Assembly (NCBI RefSeq): GCF_900102185.1
Contig: NZ_LT629690.1
Span: 4,588,001 to 4,652,000, forward strand
Direction of reading: 5' to 3'
Length of the DNA: 64,000 nucleotides
Origin: Terriglobus roseus
Lineage (GTDB): Bacteria; Acidobacteriota; Terriglobia; Terriglobales; Acidobacteriaceae
Positions 28,361-36,200 of the stretch are shown here, piece by piece (within the stretch, counting starts at the first letter, position 1; each line of letters opens with the position of its first letter). The notes beneath the pieces are model-generated. The model was not told the origin of the DNA. It did no database searches and worked only from the letters and a program-made list of their open reading frames with translations. Position numbers and translations under genes: made by a program.

Positions 28361-29014
28361 ATGGCAAACACAGAAGCAGTAAAGGCAACACTCCGCTCAG
28401 GCAAGTTCAACAAGAATGCAGCGCGTCGCGTGCGCGTGGCCGGTCAGATTCCCGCCGTTGTGTACGGTGCGGGACTGGACTCGGTGGCAGTTGCACTGGA
28501 CCCCAAGGTCATCACGAAGATCCTGCACTCTGAAGCTGGCCACAACACCATCTTCGACCTGGACATCGAAGGCGGCGCTGCCGCTAAGGCCATGATCGTG
28601 GATTGGCAGTATGAGCCCATCAAGGGCAAGCTGCTGCACGTTGACCTGAAGCGTATTGCAATGGACAAGGCCATGCGCGTTAGCGTTCCGGTCATGCTGG
28701 AAGGCGTACCGACGGGCGTGAAGAACAGCGGCGGCATCCTGGATCAGCTGCTCCGCGAAGTGGAACTGGAGTGCCTCCCGGGCGATATCCCGTCGCACAT
28801 CGACGTGGACGTTTCCGGTCTGGAACTGCACGGCTCCATCCACGTGTCGGACCTGCCGCACGCTGGCAAGTACAAGTTCCTGGTTCCGGAAGAGACGATG
28901 GTTGCGCACGTAACGATCATCAAGGAAGTTGCACCGGCTGAGCCCACTCCTGCTGCAGAGCCGGAAGTGACGAAGGGTGCAACCAAGGCTGCCGCAGAAC
29001 CGGCAAAGAAGTAG
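28361..29014 (+). CDS. rplY: 50S ribosomal protein L25/general stress protein Ctc
   Basis: L25 binds 5S rRNA. The 217-residue product is the long Ctc/TL5 form: an L25 domain (about residues 1-90, with GQIPAVVYGAG and IVDWQYEPIKGKLLHVDLKRI) followed by the C-terminal beta domain with ELECLPGDIPSHIDVDVSGL, then an Ala/Pro/Glu-rich tail. The ATG is preceded by AAAGGAAAAC. It opens the rplY-pth-rpsF-rpsR-rplI cluster; 120 bp separate it from prs and hold a purine-rich leader. Confidence 0.97.
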   Translation: MANTEAVKATLRSGKFNKNAARRVRVAGQIPAVVYGAGLDSVAVALDPKVITKILHSEAGHNTIFDLDIEGGAAAKAMIVDWQYEPIKGKLLHVDLKRIAMDKAMRVSVPVMLEGVPTGVKNSGGILDQLLREVELECLPGDIPSHIDVDVSGLELHGSIHVSDLPHAGKYKFLVPEETMVAHVTIIKEVAPAEPTPAAEPEVTKGATKAAAEPAKK

Positions 29015-29026
29015 TTTCGAGTCTTA

Positions 29027-29064
29027 GTTTGTGGTCTTAGTTACTAAGACTGAGACTCACAAAC
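29027..29064 (+). repeat. nested hairpin between rplY and pth
   Basis: GTCTTAG (29034-29040) pairs perfectly with CTAAGAC (29044-29050) around a three-base loop. GTTTGTG (29027-29033) can pair with CACAAAC (29058-29064) outside it. The motif CTTAGTTA recurs in the hairpin just after pth. There is no U-run, so a processing or regulatory element is more likely than a terminator. Confidence 0.6.
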
Positions 29065-29085
29065 CAGGACTGGAGCAATGCGACC

Positions 29086-29685
29086 GTGAAGCTGATTGTG
29101 GGACTTGGGAATCCTGGCCCGGAGTATGCTTTCACGCCGCACAATGCAGGATTTCTCGCCATCGATCGCATCGCAGAAGATCGCGGTGCGATGGTGGTGA
29201 ACCGGCGCAGTAAGGCACTTACCGGCAAGGCAATCATCGCTGGAGAAGAGTGCCTGCTGATAAAGCCGGAAACCTTCATGAATCTGAGTGGCCTTGCAGT
29301 CGCTCCGCTGGTGAAGGAATACGAGCTGGACCCGGCAAAAGACCTGATCGTGTTGTATGACGAACTGGCCTTTCCGCTGGGCGAGCTTCGGTTGCGGCCA
29401 AACGGCAGCAGCAACGGGCACAACGGTGTAAAAAGCATCACCGGTGTGCTTGGGACAGAAGATTGGATTCGCATCCGGATTGGTGTGGGGAAACCTGCCC
29501 TGTCGGATGGCCGCGAGATCAAGGCAGGAGGTAAGGACTACTTACTTACTCCCATGCGTAAGACAGAACTCGCGGTGATGGATGAAGTACTTGATTGCGC
29601 AGCACGGGCAGTCGAGATGGTGGTTGGAGAGGGCATCGCAGCGGCGATGAATCGCTTTAACCAGAAAGACAGTTGTAAGTCTTAG
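29086..29685 (+). CDS. pth: peptidyl-tRNA hydrolase
   Basis: The enzyme releases peptides from peptidyl-tRNA dropped by ribosomes. The GTG at 29086 begins VKLIVGLGNPGPEY, the family N-terminus with catalytic Asn; the catalytic His is in TPHNAGF (near residue 20). PETFMNLSG, DELAFPLG and NGSSNGHNGVKSI complete the signature. At 199 residues the length is standard. GGAG lies about 12 bases before the start. Its stop codon (29683-29685) lies inside the following hairpin. Confidence 0.97.
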   Translation: MKLIVGLGNPGPEYAFTPHNAGFLAIDRIAEDRGAMVVNRRSKALTGKAIIAGEECLLIKPETFMNLSGLAVAPLVKEYELDPAKDLIVLYDELAFPLGELRLRPNGSSNGHNGVKSITGVLGTEDWIRIRIGVGKPALSDGREIKAGGKDYLLTPMRKTELAVMDEVLDCAARAVEMVVGEGIAAAMNRFNQKDSCKS

Positions 29686-29700
29686 TTATTCGTAACTAAG
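29681..29700 (+). repeat. hairpin overlapping the pth stop codon
   Basis: CTTAGTTA (29681-29688) and TAACTAAG (29693-29700) form a perfect eight-base stem closed by a TTCG tetraloop. The pth stop TAG is part of the left arm. No U-tract follows, and rpsF lies in the same direction 72 bp downstream, so read-through with RNA processing or attenuation is plausible. Confidence 0.65.
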
Positions 29701-29772
29701 AGCCTGCACTACTTACTTTCCATACCTTCCGTTGCGAAGGTGCGGAGTTTACTCCGCAGAAAGAGAAGCAAA

Positions 29773-30222
29773 ATGAACCGTACGTATGAAGTGATGTACA
29801 TCGTTCGCCCCGACCTCGAAGAGGCGGATCTGGACAAGTTGATCGAAGGCTTCACCGCCGTTGTAACCAACGGTGGCGGCGAAGTTTCGCAGACCGAGAA
29901 GCTGGGACGTCGTCGTCTGGCTTACATCGTTCGTAAGTTCCAGGACGGCCAGTACGTGCTGATGCACGTTTCGGCTGATGGTCCTCTGGTAGCTGAGCTC
30001 GAGCGTCGTCTCCGCGTGACGGAACAGGTGATCAAGTTCATCACCGTTCGCACTGACGAAGAGAACAAGCGTCTTGCCAAGATCAAGGCCCACCGCGATA
30101 GCCGCGTGAAGGTTTCCGACCAGCAGGCTGCTGCTGCCGCCGCCGCTAACGCCGCTGCTGCCGCAGTAGAAGCACCAGTTGCAGCGGAAGCTCCGGCTGA
30201 AGCTGAGGCTGCCGCTGTCTAA
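29773..30222 (+). CDS. rpsF: 30S ribosomal protein S6
   Basis: The ATG at 29773 starts MNRTYEVMYIVRPDLEE, the usual S6 N-terminus, giving 149 residues; an upstream in-frame start at 29740 is not needed. KLGRRRLAYIVRKFQDGQY is the conserved core. The last 45 residues are an Ala/Glu-rich tail beyond the usual approximately 100-residue domain, as in other acidobacterial S6 proteins. S6 pairs with S18 on the 30S platform, and rpsR follows. Confidence 0.97.
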   Translation: MNRTYEVMYIVRPDLEEADLDKLIEGFTAVVTNGGGEVSQTEKLGRRRLAYIVRKFQDGQYVLMHVSADGPLVAELERRLRVTEQVIKFITVRTDEENKRLAKIKAHRDSRVKVSDQQAAAAAAANAAAAAVEAPVAAEAPAEAEAAAV

Positions 30223-30242
30223 GTTGGCCTGTTAAGTTTCTG

Positions 30243-30258
30243 GTTCCGATAACGGAAC
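30243..30258 (+). repeat. small hairpin between rpsF and rpsR
   Basis: GTTCCG (30243-30248) pairs with CGGAAC (30253-30258) around ATAA, followed directly by TTAGAAG. In the rpsF-rpsR leader of other bacteria an S6:S18 binding hairpin autoregulates; this one is short and I cannot see the full known motif, so that link is only a possibility. Confidence 0.4.
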
Positions 30259-30365
30259 TTAGAAGTTTGGTTAAGTACCTGCGACGATCTGCTTCCGTAT
30301 GACCATGGGATTCAATGCAATCCCGGAGCATGACGCCGCCGAACCCGATGAAAGGATTGGCAACA

Positions 30366-30683
30366 ATGGCTGACGAAACCAGCACCCCTAGCACCCCGAC
30401 TTCCTCCGCTCCGGCGCAGGGTGGATCGCGTCCTCCCCGTCCGGCGGGCGGCCCTGGCGGCCGCAAGTTCTTCCGCCGCAAGAAGGTTTGCAAGTTCTGC
30501 GTGGAAAAGATCGACAACATCAGCTACCGCGACGTTCGCCTGCTTCAGGGCTTCGTAGCGGAGCGCGGTAAGATCACGCCGCGTCGTCTGACCGGTGTCT
30601 GCACCACGCACCAGCGCCAGCTCTCGCAGGCCATCAAGCAGTCGCGTAACATCGCCCTGCTGCCGTTTGCTGCGAAGTACTAA
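30366..30683 (+). CDS. rpsR: 30S ribosomal protein S18
   Basis: The ATG at 30366, with AAAGGATT upstream, gives 105 residues. A Ser/Thr/Pro-rich N-terminal extension of about 30 residues precedes [20 protein letters not shown] and the conserved [17 protein letters not shown]. Three cysteines (two as CKFC, one in VCTTH) are in the places seen in zinc-ribbon-type S18 proteins. It follows rpsF, as is usual. Confidence 0.97.
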   Translation: MADETSTPSTPTSSAPAQGGSRPPRPAGGPGGRKFFRRKKVCKFCVEKIDNISYRDVRLLQGFVAERGKITPRRLTGVCTTHQRQLSQAIKQSRNIALLPFAAKY

Positions 30684-30688
30684 GTCGA

Positions 30689-30717
30689 ACTTACTCAGCG
30701 TGACTTAACGAGTAAGT
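30689..30717 (+). repeat. inverted repeat between rpsR and rplI
   Basis: ACTTACTC (30689-30696) and GAGTAAGT (30710-30717) form an eight-base stem with a 13-base loop, just after the rpsR stop. With the hairpins after rplY, pth and rpsF, every spacer of this cluster carries one. Confidence 0.55.
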
Positions 30718-30763
30718 CGCGCTCCACCGGACAGCGCACGTCGCGTCCGCAAGGAGAAAGAAC

Positions 30764-31270
30764 ATGGAAGTCATTCTGAAGGAAGACGTCGAAAGCCTCG
30801 GTCACCGTGGCGACGTCGTTAAGGTTGCAAACGGCTACGGCCGCAACTATCTGCTGCCGCAGCACCTGGCAATTGAAGCCACCAATGCAAACAAGGCAGT
30901 CATCAAGCAGATGCAGGAATCCGCAGCTCGCAAGGCAGCCAAGGACAAGGCTGTTGCGCAGGAGCAGGCAGAGAAGCTGAACGCTGTCGAACTCACGTTC
31001 GAGCGCAAGGTTGGCGCGAACGACGTTCTGTTCGGTTCCGTCACCTCGGCTGACATTGCTGCTGAGCTTGCAAAGCAGGGTTACGAGATCGACCGCCGCA
31101 AGGTGCACCTGGAAGAGCCGCTGAAGCAGATCGGCGAGTTCCACGTGCCGGTGAAGATCTACCGTGAGGTTTCGGCCCACGTGAAGGTCACCGTCAAGAG
31201 CGACGACCCGAACTACGTCCCCGGCGCGAATGCTGTTGTCGCCGCGGAAGAGACCGCAACAGAAGAGTAA
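30764..31270 (+). CDS. rplI: 50S ribosomal protein L9
   Basis: L9 bridges the L1 stalk region of the 50S subunit. The N-terminal domain reads MEVILKEDVESLGHRGDVVKV with the GYGRNYLLPQ signature; the central helix and C-terminal domain (LFGSVTSADIAAEL) follow, 168 residues in all with a short Ala/Glu tail. AAGGAGAAAG precedes the ATG. It ends the translation cluster and is followed by a strong terminator. Confidence 0.97.
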   Translation: MEVILKEDVESLGHRGDVVKVANGYGRNYLLPQHLAIEATNANKAVIKQMQESAARKAAKDKAVAQEQAEKLNAVELTFERKVGANDVLFGSVTSADIAAELAKQGYEIDRRKVHLEEPLKQIGEFHVPVKIYREVSAHVKVTVKSDDPNYVPGANAVVAAEETATEE

Positions 31271-31292
31271 TTCTTCTGCTGCAAGAAACAAG

Positions 31293-31322
31293 AAAGGCAT
31301 CCGGTTCGCCGGATGCCTTTTT
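31293..31322 (+). terminator. intrinsic terminator after rplI
   Basis: A twelve-base stem, AAAGGCATCCGG (31293-31304) with its complement (31309-31320), is closed by TTCG and runs directly into five Ts. It lies 23 bp after the rplI stop and ends the rplY-rplI cluster. Confidence 0.92.
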
Positions 31323-31338
31323 GCTTGTCGCCAATTTC

Positions 31339-31881
31339 TTACACCGATTCCACAGGCTGTTGATGGAGCTTGCGTTGCAACAACAATGCTGTGATGAGGA
31401 AGTAAACCGCACCAAAGACAGCGTAGCCACCAAGATCTTTCGCATGCAGCTTACCGCTCAGGCCACCCAGTGTGAATGCCACACCTGCCGCGGTCGACTG
31501 TGCTCCGCTAAGGATCATCGCCCACTGGCCGCCAAGCTGTTTCCGTCGCGCAAGTCCAACGGCAAGTTGCAACAGACCCGCCGCAAGCGCCCACACACCG
31601 AAGGATGCAATGGCGTACGTCGGGTGCGAACCGTTTGTTACCCCGATGGAGATCGCCGTAAGCACTCCCAAAGCTACGTTTGCCTGCAAAATCATGCGGC
31701 CTTCTGAAGCCGACTGCAGGTCAAACAAAGTGCAGGCAACATCCCAGAGCGGATACAGAACAAGCAGCGCGGCCGTAACCCCAGGACAGAAGGCGCCTTT
31801 GATCACGAGTACTGCCCAGACAATCTGGACAAAGGTGCGTGCGAAATACAGGTTGCGAAGGGTAGAGGTTCTTGATTGCAT
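31339..31881 (-). CDS. integral membrane protein, probable target of the adjacent TetR regulator
   Basis: The 180-residue protein has five to six hydrophobic helices and few charged loops; it resembles DUF308-like or related small membrane proteins but I cannot name a family. It starts with MQSRTSTLRNLYFARTFVQIVW and includes AQSTAAGVAFTLGGLSG in its second half. It lies downstream of a TetR gene on the same strand, and a site nearly identical to one before the TetR gene sits 19 bp before its start codon. Repression by that TetR protein is therefore likely; the inducer is unknown. Confidence 0.8.
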   Translation of the reverse strand: MQSRTSTLRNLYFARTFVQIVWAVLVIKGAFCPGVTAALLVLYPLWDVACTLFDLQSASEGRMILQANVALGVLTAISIGVTNGSHPTYAIASFGVWALAAGLLQLAVGLARRKQLGGQWAMILSGAQSTAAGVAFTLGGLSGKLHAKDLGGYAVFGAVYFLITALLLQRKLHQQPVESV

Positions 31882-31899
31882 GGTGAGAATCCTTTCAAT

Positions 31900-31914
31900 C
31901 TACTAGTTGGTTAA
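31900..31914 (-). promoter_or_regulatory. probable TetR operator, membrane-protein promoter
   Basis: Read on the minus strand the site is TTAACCAACTAGTAG. It matches the site at 32551-32566 in 12 of the 13 positions of the shared core TAACCA[A/T]CTAGTAG. It lies 19 bp from the start codon of the membrane-protein gene, a position that would block transcription. Operator function is inferred from the duplication. Confidence 0.6.
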
Positions 31915-31962
31915 TTGAAGAACCGAGAGCGATGCGCGGGAAAGCAGGCATCGCACTGAATT

Positions 31963-32535
31963 TTAAGGAGTAATGCGCTTTAGAGCAGCATCGGTGGCAA
32001 GTTGGAAAACCTCGCAATTACCCGATACTCGTGCGGAAAGCATGGCGCCGTGGACGGCCGCCATGAACAACTGAGCTTCCGATTCGGCTGAAGATTCGAG
32101 TCGGATGGTTCCTTGTTGCGCACCCGCTGCCATCGTCCGTTGTATCCAGGCAGATAGGTCTTGGAAATGGAGACGAACCTCCGCTTGTACTTCGTCCGGC
32201 AGCGACGGCAGTTCTGCAGCCAGCAGGGCTGCTACACAGAAAGGGATGGACCCGTCGCGAATGCAGCCTTCCCAATACTTCACGTAGCTCTGCAAGCGCA
32301 GCGCGGGATCTGAAAATTTCGTGTCCAGCATCTCCATTGCCTTGGCCAGCCCCTGGCGGTGTGCTCGCAACACGGCAATGGCAAGTACAGCCTTGGTGGG
32401 GTAATGGAAGTGAATGCTTGCCTTCGTAATCCCAATGGCATCAGCAATATCCGCATAGCTGAATGCGGAATAGCCACGCTCCGTCATGAGTTCGCGAGCG
32501 GTAGAGAGGATACGATCTGCAGTTTCACCCTTCAT
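31963..32535 (-). CDS. TetR family transcriptional regulator
   Basis: At 190 residues this is a normal TetR length. The N-terminal helix-turn-helix is clear: ADRILSTARELMTERGY then SYADIADAIGITKASIHFHY with the usual FHYPTKAVL end. The C-terminal ligand domain (about residues 80-190) is variable and includes PFCVAALLAAELPSLP, close to the AcrR/TetR_C subfamily with a Cys in the pocket. It is followed 81 bp downstream by the membrane-protein gene. Matching sites before both genes point to autoregulation plus control of the neighbour. Confidence 0.93.
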   Translation of the reverse strand: MKGETADRILSTARELMTERGYSAFSYADIADAIGITKASIHFHYPTKAVLAIAVLRAHRQGLAKAMEMLDTKFSDPALRLQSYVKYWEGCIRDGSIPFCVAALLAAELPSLPDEVQAEVRLHFQDLSAWIQRTMAAGAQQGTIRLESSAESEAQLFMAAVHGAMLSARVSGNCEVFQLATDAALKRITP

Positions 32536-32550
32536 GCTTAATAAGACTAC

Positions 32551-32566
32551 CTACTAGATGGTTAGG
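32551..32566 (-). promoter_or_regulatory. probable TetR operator, autoregulatory
   Basis: On the minus strand the site reads CCTAACCATCTAGTAG. Extended by the flanking bases it becomes a partial palindrome (ACCTA and TAGGT arms). It lies 16 bp from the TetR start codon and shares its core with the site at 31900-31914. Confidence 0.6.
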
Positions 32567-32850
32567 TTGCAGGAAATTTTTCGTTCCGGGCTGCACACAC
32601 CATTCGGCGGACATTTCTTAGGGAGCGATGAAGGTGTGGGATCCGCCAAAGCCAAGACGGCTTGGTTCAACGCCATCGTTCGACAGGGTGCTGCGAGCTT
32701 GGCATCCCAGACTTTCTCCGCTGCAAGATCGCATGCACAGAAACCCTCACCCCGCGTCCGCGTGGAAGCTGCTGGGGTTAGAGCATCAATCACATTGGCA
32801 CACCGCACGGTGCGCCATGAGCAATCTTCGGATTGCTACACTCGCCAAGA

Positions 32851-33573
32851 ATGATTCCCGTAAAACGCAAACGCCGCAAAGGCCCCACACCACGTCATCC
32901 CTTTGATCTGATTCATGGCACTGATACGGGCAATCTGATCCCCGGAGAAGATCTGGAAACAGGCCACGCGCATGACCGCCACATCACCGCGTATCACGGC
33001 GTGGCGCCGTCGTTGTTTCGAAAACTCATGACGCGCTGGCAGACGTTCGCGCAGCATCCAGTAGAGCAAACTGCATTCATCGACATAGGCGCAGGCAAGG
33101 GCCGTGCAATGTTGCTGGCATCGGAGATGCCGTTTCGCCGCATCGTTGGTGTGGAATTGCATCCTGCGCTTGCGGCTGCGGCTCGCAGCAACATAGAGAT
33201 ATGGCAGTCGGCCAATGACACACCGCCGATGCGGTTGGAAGAAGCAGATGTTATGCGGCTCCGCATGCCGGCTGGTCCATGCCTGCTGTTCCTGTTCAAT
33301 CCCTTTGACATGGTGTTGATGGATCGCTTGCTTGACCGGCTGCAGAACATCTTCCGAGACCGCCCCGGTGAATTGGATCTGCTGTACGTCAATGATGAGC
33401 AGCGTGACCTGATGCGGGACTATCACAAGGGCTTTCGTGAGTTGTGGCGCGGTCGCATTCATCATTCGCGAGAAGATCGCGTCGCAGATAAGGCAATCAT
33501 CGAGCACGATGCGGGTGACATGTACGTCACCACGGGCTATGAGGACTGTGGCATCTGGCGGCTGGAAACTTAG
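32851..33573 (+). CDS. SAM-dependent methyltransferase-like protein
   Basis: From the ATG at 32851 this is 240 residues. A basic N-terminus (KRKRRKG) leads to a Rossmann-type methyltransferase core: motif I is IDIGAGKGRAMLLAS (near residue 80), the acidic residue after strand 2 is in VGVELHPAL, and motif IV-like LLFLFNPFD follows. The substrate is unknown. An upstream in-frame TTG at 32833 is possible but lacks support. The 284 bp between the TetR operator and this gene contain no gene that I can support. Confidence 0.82.
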   Translation: MIPVKRKRRKGPTPRHPFDLIHGTDTGNLIPGEDLETGHAHDRHITAYHGVAPSLFRKLMTRWQTFAQHPVEQTAFIDIGAGKGRAMLLASEMPFRRIVGVELHPALAAAARSNIEIWQSANDTPPMRLEEADVMRLRMPAGPCLLFLFNPFDMVLMDRLLDRLQNIFRDRPGELDLLYVNDEQRDLMRDYHKGFRELWRGRIHHSREDRVADKAIIEHDAGDMYVTTGYEDCGIWRLET

Positions 33574-33647
33574 AATTCTGCCGGAAAAAAGAAAATTCGC
33601 AGGGCTAGCCTGTCCTACAGGTTTTTGGCTAGTATGGGAGCGCCGAT

Positions 33648-33661
33648 TGGAAGCGCTTCCA
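33648..33661. promoter_or_regulatory. perfect 14-bp palindrome, probable LacI-family operator
   Basis: TGGAAGCGCTTCCA is a perfect palindrome with the central CG typical of LacI/GalR-family operators. It lies 86 bp before the MFS gene that opens a sugar-catabolic operon, and about 13 bp after a possible -10 element (TAGTAT, 33630-33635). Position and form fit repression of the operon until a sugar inducer binds. No LacI-type gene is visible in the window, so the regulator would be encoded elsewhere. Confidence 0.65.
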
Positions 33662-33746
33662 CCCCACAGCGAATTTTCATGGCCAATGTCGAATTCTGCG
33701 CGGCTGCACGGCGGTCGCAAAGGTTCAAAACCGGGAGAGCAGCAGA

Positions 33747-34994
33747 GTGGCCACAGAGCGCGAATCGAAGATTTTTTACGGCTGGTGGATTGTGGTGGCC
33801 GCCTTCCTGAACCTGTTCTTTGCCGTGGGCATCATCTTCTACGGCTTTCCGGTTTTCTATCCATCATTCGTGTCGGCGCTTGGCTTCAATCGCACACAGG
33901 TCACACAAGGATTCTTTCTCGGCTTCCTCACCATCGGTCTTCCCACTGGATTGGTCACGGGCATCCTCATCGACAAGATCGGTGCGCGTTGGGTCATCTT
34001 TGCAGGCGCATTGCTCACAGGCGGATCGCTGATCTTGATGGGCTTCATGCATCAGTTCTGGGAATACCAGGTGCTGTGTGTTCTCGAAGTTATTGGTTAT
34101 GTGCTGGCTGGACCCATCTCAAATCAGGTGCTGATTGCGCAATGGTTTCGCGAGCGTCGCGGACGCGCCATGGGCCTTGCGTATCTCGGCCTGGGACTTG
34201 GTGGAACTGTCGCTCCGCCAGTAATCAACATGCTCATTCGCGATTATGGTTGGCGCAACTCCATCATCGCGGTTGGTGCGTCCATCATCGTAGTGCTCTT
34301 CCCGGTGGCCATCTTCCTTACACGTTCCATGCCGCATGAAATGGGCCTAAATCCTGATGGAGCTCCCGGTTCACTGGTAAGGCACACAGCCGCAAGCAAC
34401 TCTGTCTTCGGCATCATCGGAGCAGCATTGCGCGATCGCAACTTCTGGCTGATTGTGATCGGTTCATCGTTGGTGATTGGTGCGATGAATGCGGTAATCC
34501 AGCACTTCATCCTCTTCTTGAAGAGCATTGGTTACGACGCCGCAACCGCATCGCGTTTCCTGTCTTTGCTGCTCGCAGCAAGCCTTGGTGGCCGCGTCAT
34601 TGTGGGTTACATCGCGGATCGCTTTCGCAAGAAGAACATCATGGCCATCTTCTACTTCCTCCTTGGAGCAGCCATTCCGTTGTTGTTCCTTGCAAAGCAG
34701 CCCATCGCAGCAGCAGTGTTCGCCATCCTCTTCGGCTTTGCCATGGGTGCGGATTACATGCTGATTCCACTGGTGACGGCAGAGTGTTTCGGCTTAGCTT
34801 CGTTAGGCAAACTGCTCGCATTGATCATCGTCGCGTACTCGATCGGTCAATGGGCAGGCCCATACATCGCAGGTCGCATCTATGATGCGCACCACAGTTA
34901 CGACCTCGCTTGGCAGGTGATGGCTTCTGCAGCCGTTCTTGGCTCGCTGGCAATTTATGCAATCGTGAAACGCCCTGACCACGCTCAGGCTTAA
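33747..34994 (+). CDS. MFS transporter of a uronide/sugar operon
   Basis: The GTG at 33747, preceded by GGGAGAG, gives 415 residues with twelve predicted helices. FYGWWIVVAAFLNLFFAVG at the N-terminus and the helix 2-3 loop DKIGARW are typical of oxalate/formate- and monocarboxylate-type MFS carriers. It is first in a five-gene operon with an oxidoreductase, an isomerase, a GH88 enzyme and an SDR, so an acidic sugar such as an unsaturated uronide or its product is the likely cargo. The palindrome at 33648 probably controls the operon. Confidence 0.88.
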   Translation: MATERESKIFYGWWIVVAAFLNLFFAVGIIFYGFPVFYPSFVSALGFNRTQVTQGFFLGFLTIGLPTGLVTGILIDKIGARWVIFAGALLTGGSLILMGFMHQFWEYQVLCVLEVIGYVLAGPISNQVLIAQWFRERRGRAMGLAYLGLGLGGTVAPPVINMLIRDYGWRNSIIAVGASIIVVLFPVAIFLTRSMPHEMGLNPDGAPGSLVRHTAASNSVFGIIGAALRDRNFWLIVIGSSLVIGAMNAVIQHFILFLKSIGYDAATASRFLSLLLAASLGGRVIVGYIADRFRKKNIMAIFYFLLGAAIPLLFLAKQPIAAAVFAILFGFAMGADYMLIPLVTAECFGLASLGKLLALIIVAYSIGQWAGPYIAGRIYDAHHSYDLAWQVMASAAVLGSLAIYAIVKRPDHAQA

Positions 34995-35021
34995 TTCGAA
35001 ATTCAACTGTAAGAGGACCAC

Positions 35022-36197
35022 ATGGCAGAGAAGCGCGTAGGCATCATCATGAACGGCGTCACCGGACGCATGGGTTTGAATCAGCATCTGATCCGCTCCA
35101 TCCTTGCCATTCGGCAACAGGGTGGTGTGGCCATCGGCAAGGGCGACACGATCATGCCCGATCCCATTCTTGTTGGTCGTAATGAAGCAAAGCTGAAGCA
35201 GATTGCAGATGCGCATGGCCTCACGCGCTACACTACCGATCTTGCGCGCGCGCTCGGCGACAAGAACGACACCGTCTACTTCGATGCTGGCACTACGGGA
35301 CTGCGCGAGCAGTTTGTCTCGCAAGCGATTGATGCAGGCAAGGATGTGTATTGCGAAAAGCCGCTCTCCACCAGTGTGGAATCATCATTGCGTCTCGCGA
35401 AAAAGGCAGCGCAGGCCGGTGTGAAGCAGGGCATTGTTCAGGACAAACTCTTCCTGCCCGGCATTCGCAAGCTCAAGCGTCTGATTGATTCGGGCTTCTT
35501 CGGCCGCATTCTTTCTGTTCGTGGCGAGTTCGGCTACTGGGTGTTTGAAGGCGATTGGGGCGGCCAGCCTGCGCAGCGTCCATCCTGGAACTATCGCAAG
35601 GAAGACGACGGCGGCATCATCCTAGATATGTTCTGCCACTGGCGTTACGTGCTCGATCACACCTTCGGCAATGTGGAGTCCGTCTCCTGCACAGGCAAAA
35701 CGCATATCCCCACGCGCGTCGATGAAGATGGCAAGACGTACGATGCAACTGCAGATGACGCCGCATATGGTTCGTTTGAACTTGCAGGGGACATCTTCGC
35801 GCAGATCAATTCGTCGTGGACCACACGCGTCTATCGCGATGAGTTGTTCAATCTGCACGTAGACGGAACAGAAGGCAGCGCGATTGCTGGTCTGCGCGAT
35901 TGCAAGACACAGCACCGTGTGAACACGCCGCGTCCCACGTGGAATCCTGATCTTCCAAATCCGTTCCAGTTCCGCGAGCACTGGCAGGAAGTGCCAGACA
36001 ACACCGTGTACGAGAATGCGTTCAAGGTGCAGTGGGAGATGTTCCTGAAGCACGTCGTGATCGACACGCCTTTCCCACACACGTTTGTGGATGGCGCACG
36101 CGGCGTGCAGCTTGCAGAGCTTGGACTGCAGTCGTGGGCAGAGCGTCGTTGGCTGGATGTCCCCGTGATCAACGATGCAGAAGTGCTGAAGGCATAA
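35022..36197 (+). CDS. Gfo/Idh/MocA family oxidoreductase
   Basis: The 391-residue protein has an N-terminal Rossmann domain (MNGVTGRMGLNQ, in place of the plain GxGxxG) and the EKPLS motif near residue 113 that carries the conserved lysine of the family. The C-terminal alpha/beta domain contains DMFCHWRYVLD near residue 205. Members oxidise or reduce sugars with NAD(P). Spacing from the MFS gene is 27 bp and to the next gene three bp, so it is in the operon. Confidence 0.9.
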   Translation: MAEKRVGIIMNGVTGRMGLNQHLIRSILAIRQQGGVAIGKGDTIMPDPILVGRNEAKLKQIADAHGLTRYTTDLARALGDKNDTVYFDAGTTGLREQFVSQAIDAGKDVYCEKPLSTSVESSLRLAKKAAQAGVKQGIVQDKLFLPGIRKLKRLIDSGFFGRILSVRGEFGYWVFEGDWGGQPAQRPSWNYRKEDDGGIILDMFCHWRYVLDHTFGNVESVSCTGKTHIPTRVDEDGKTYDATADDAAYGSFELAGDIFAQINSSWTTRVYRDELFNLHVDGTEGSAIAGLRDCKTQHRVNTPRPTWNPDLPNPFQFREHWQEVPDNTVYENAFKVQWEMFLKHVVIDTPFPHTFVDGARGVQLAELGLQSWAERRWLDVPVINDAEVLKA

Positions 36198-36200
36198 GCC

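Noticed and set aside
32558-32854. 98-codon plus frame between TetR and the methyltransferase
   Set aside because: It starts in the TetR operator, has no ribosome site and no recognisable motif.
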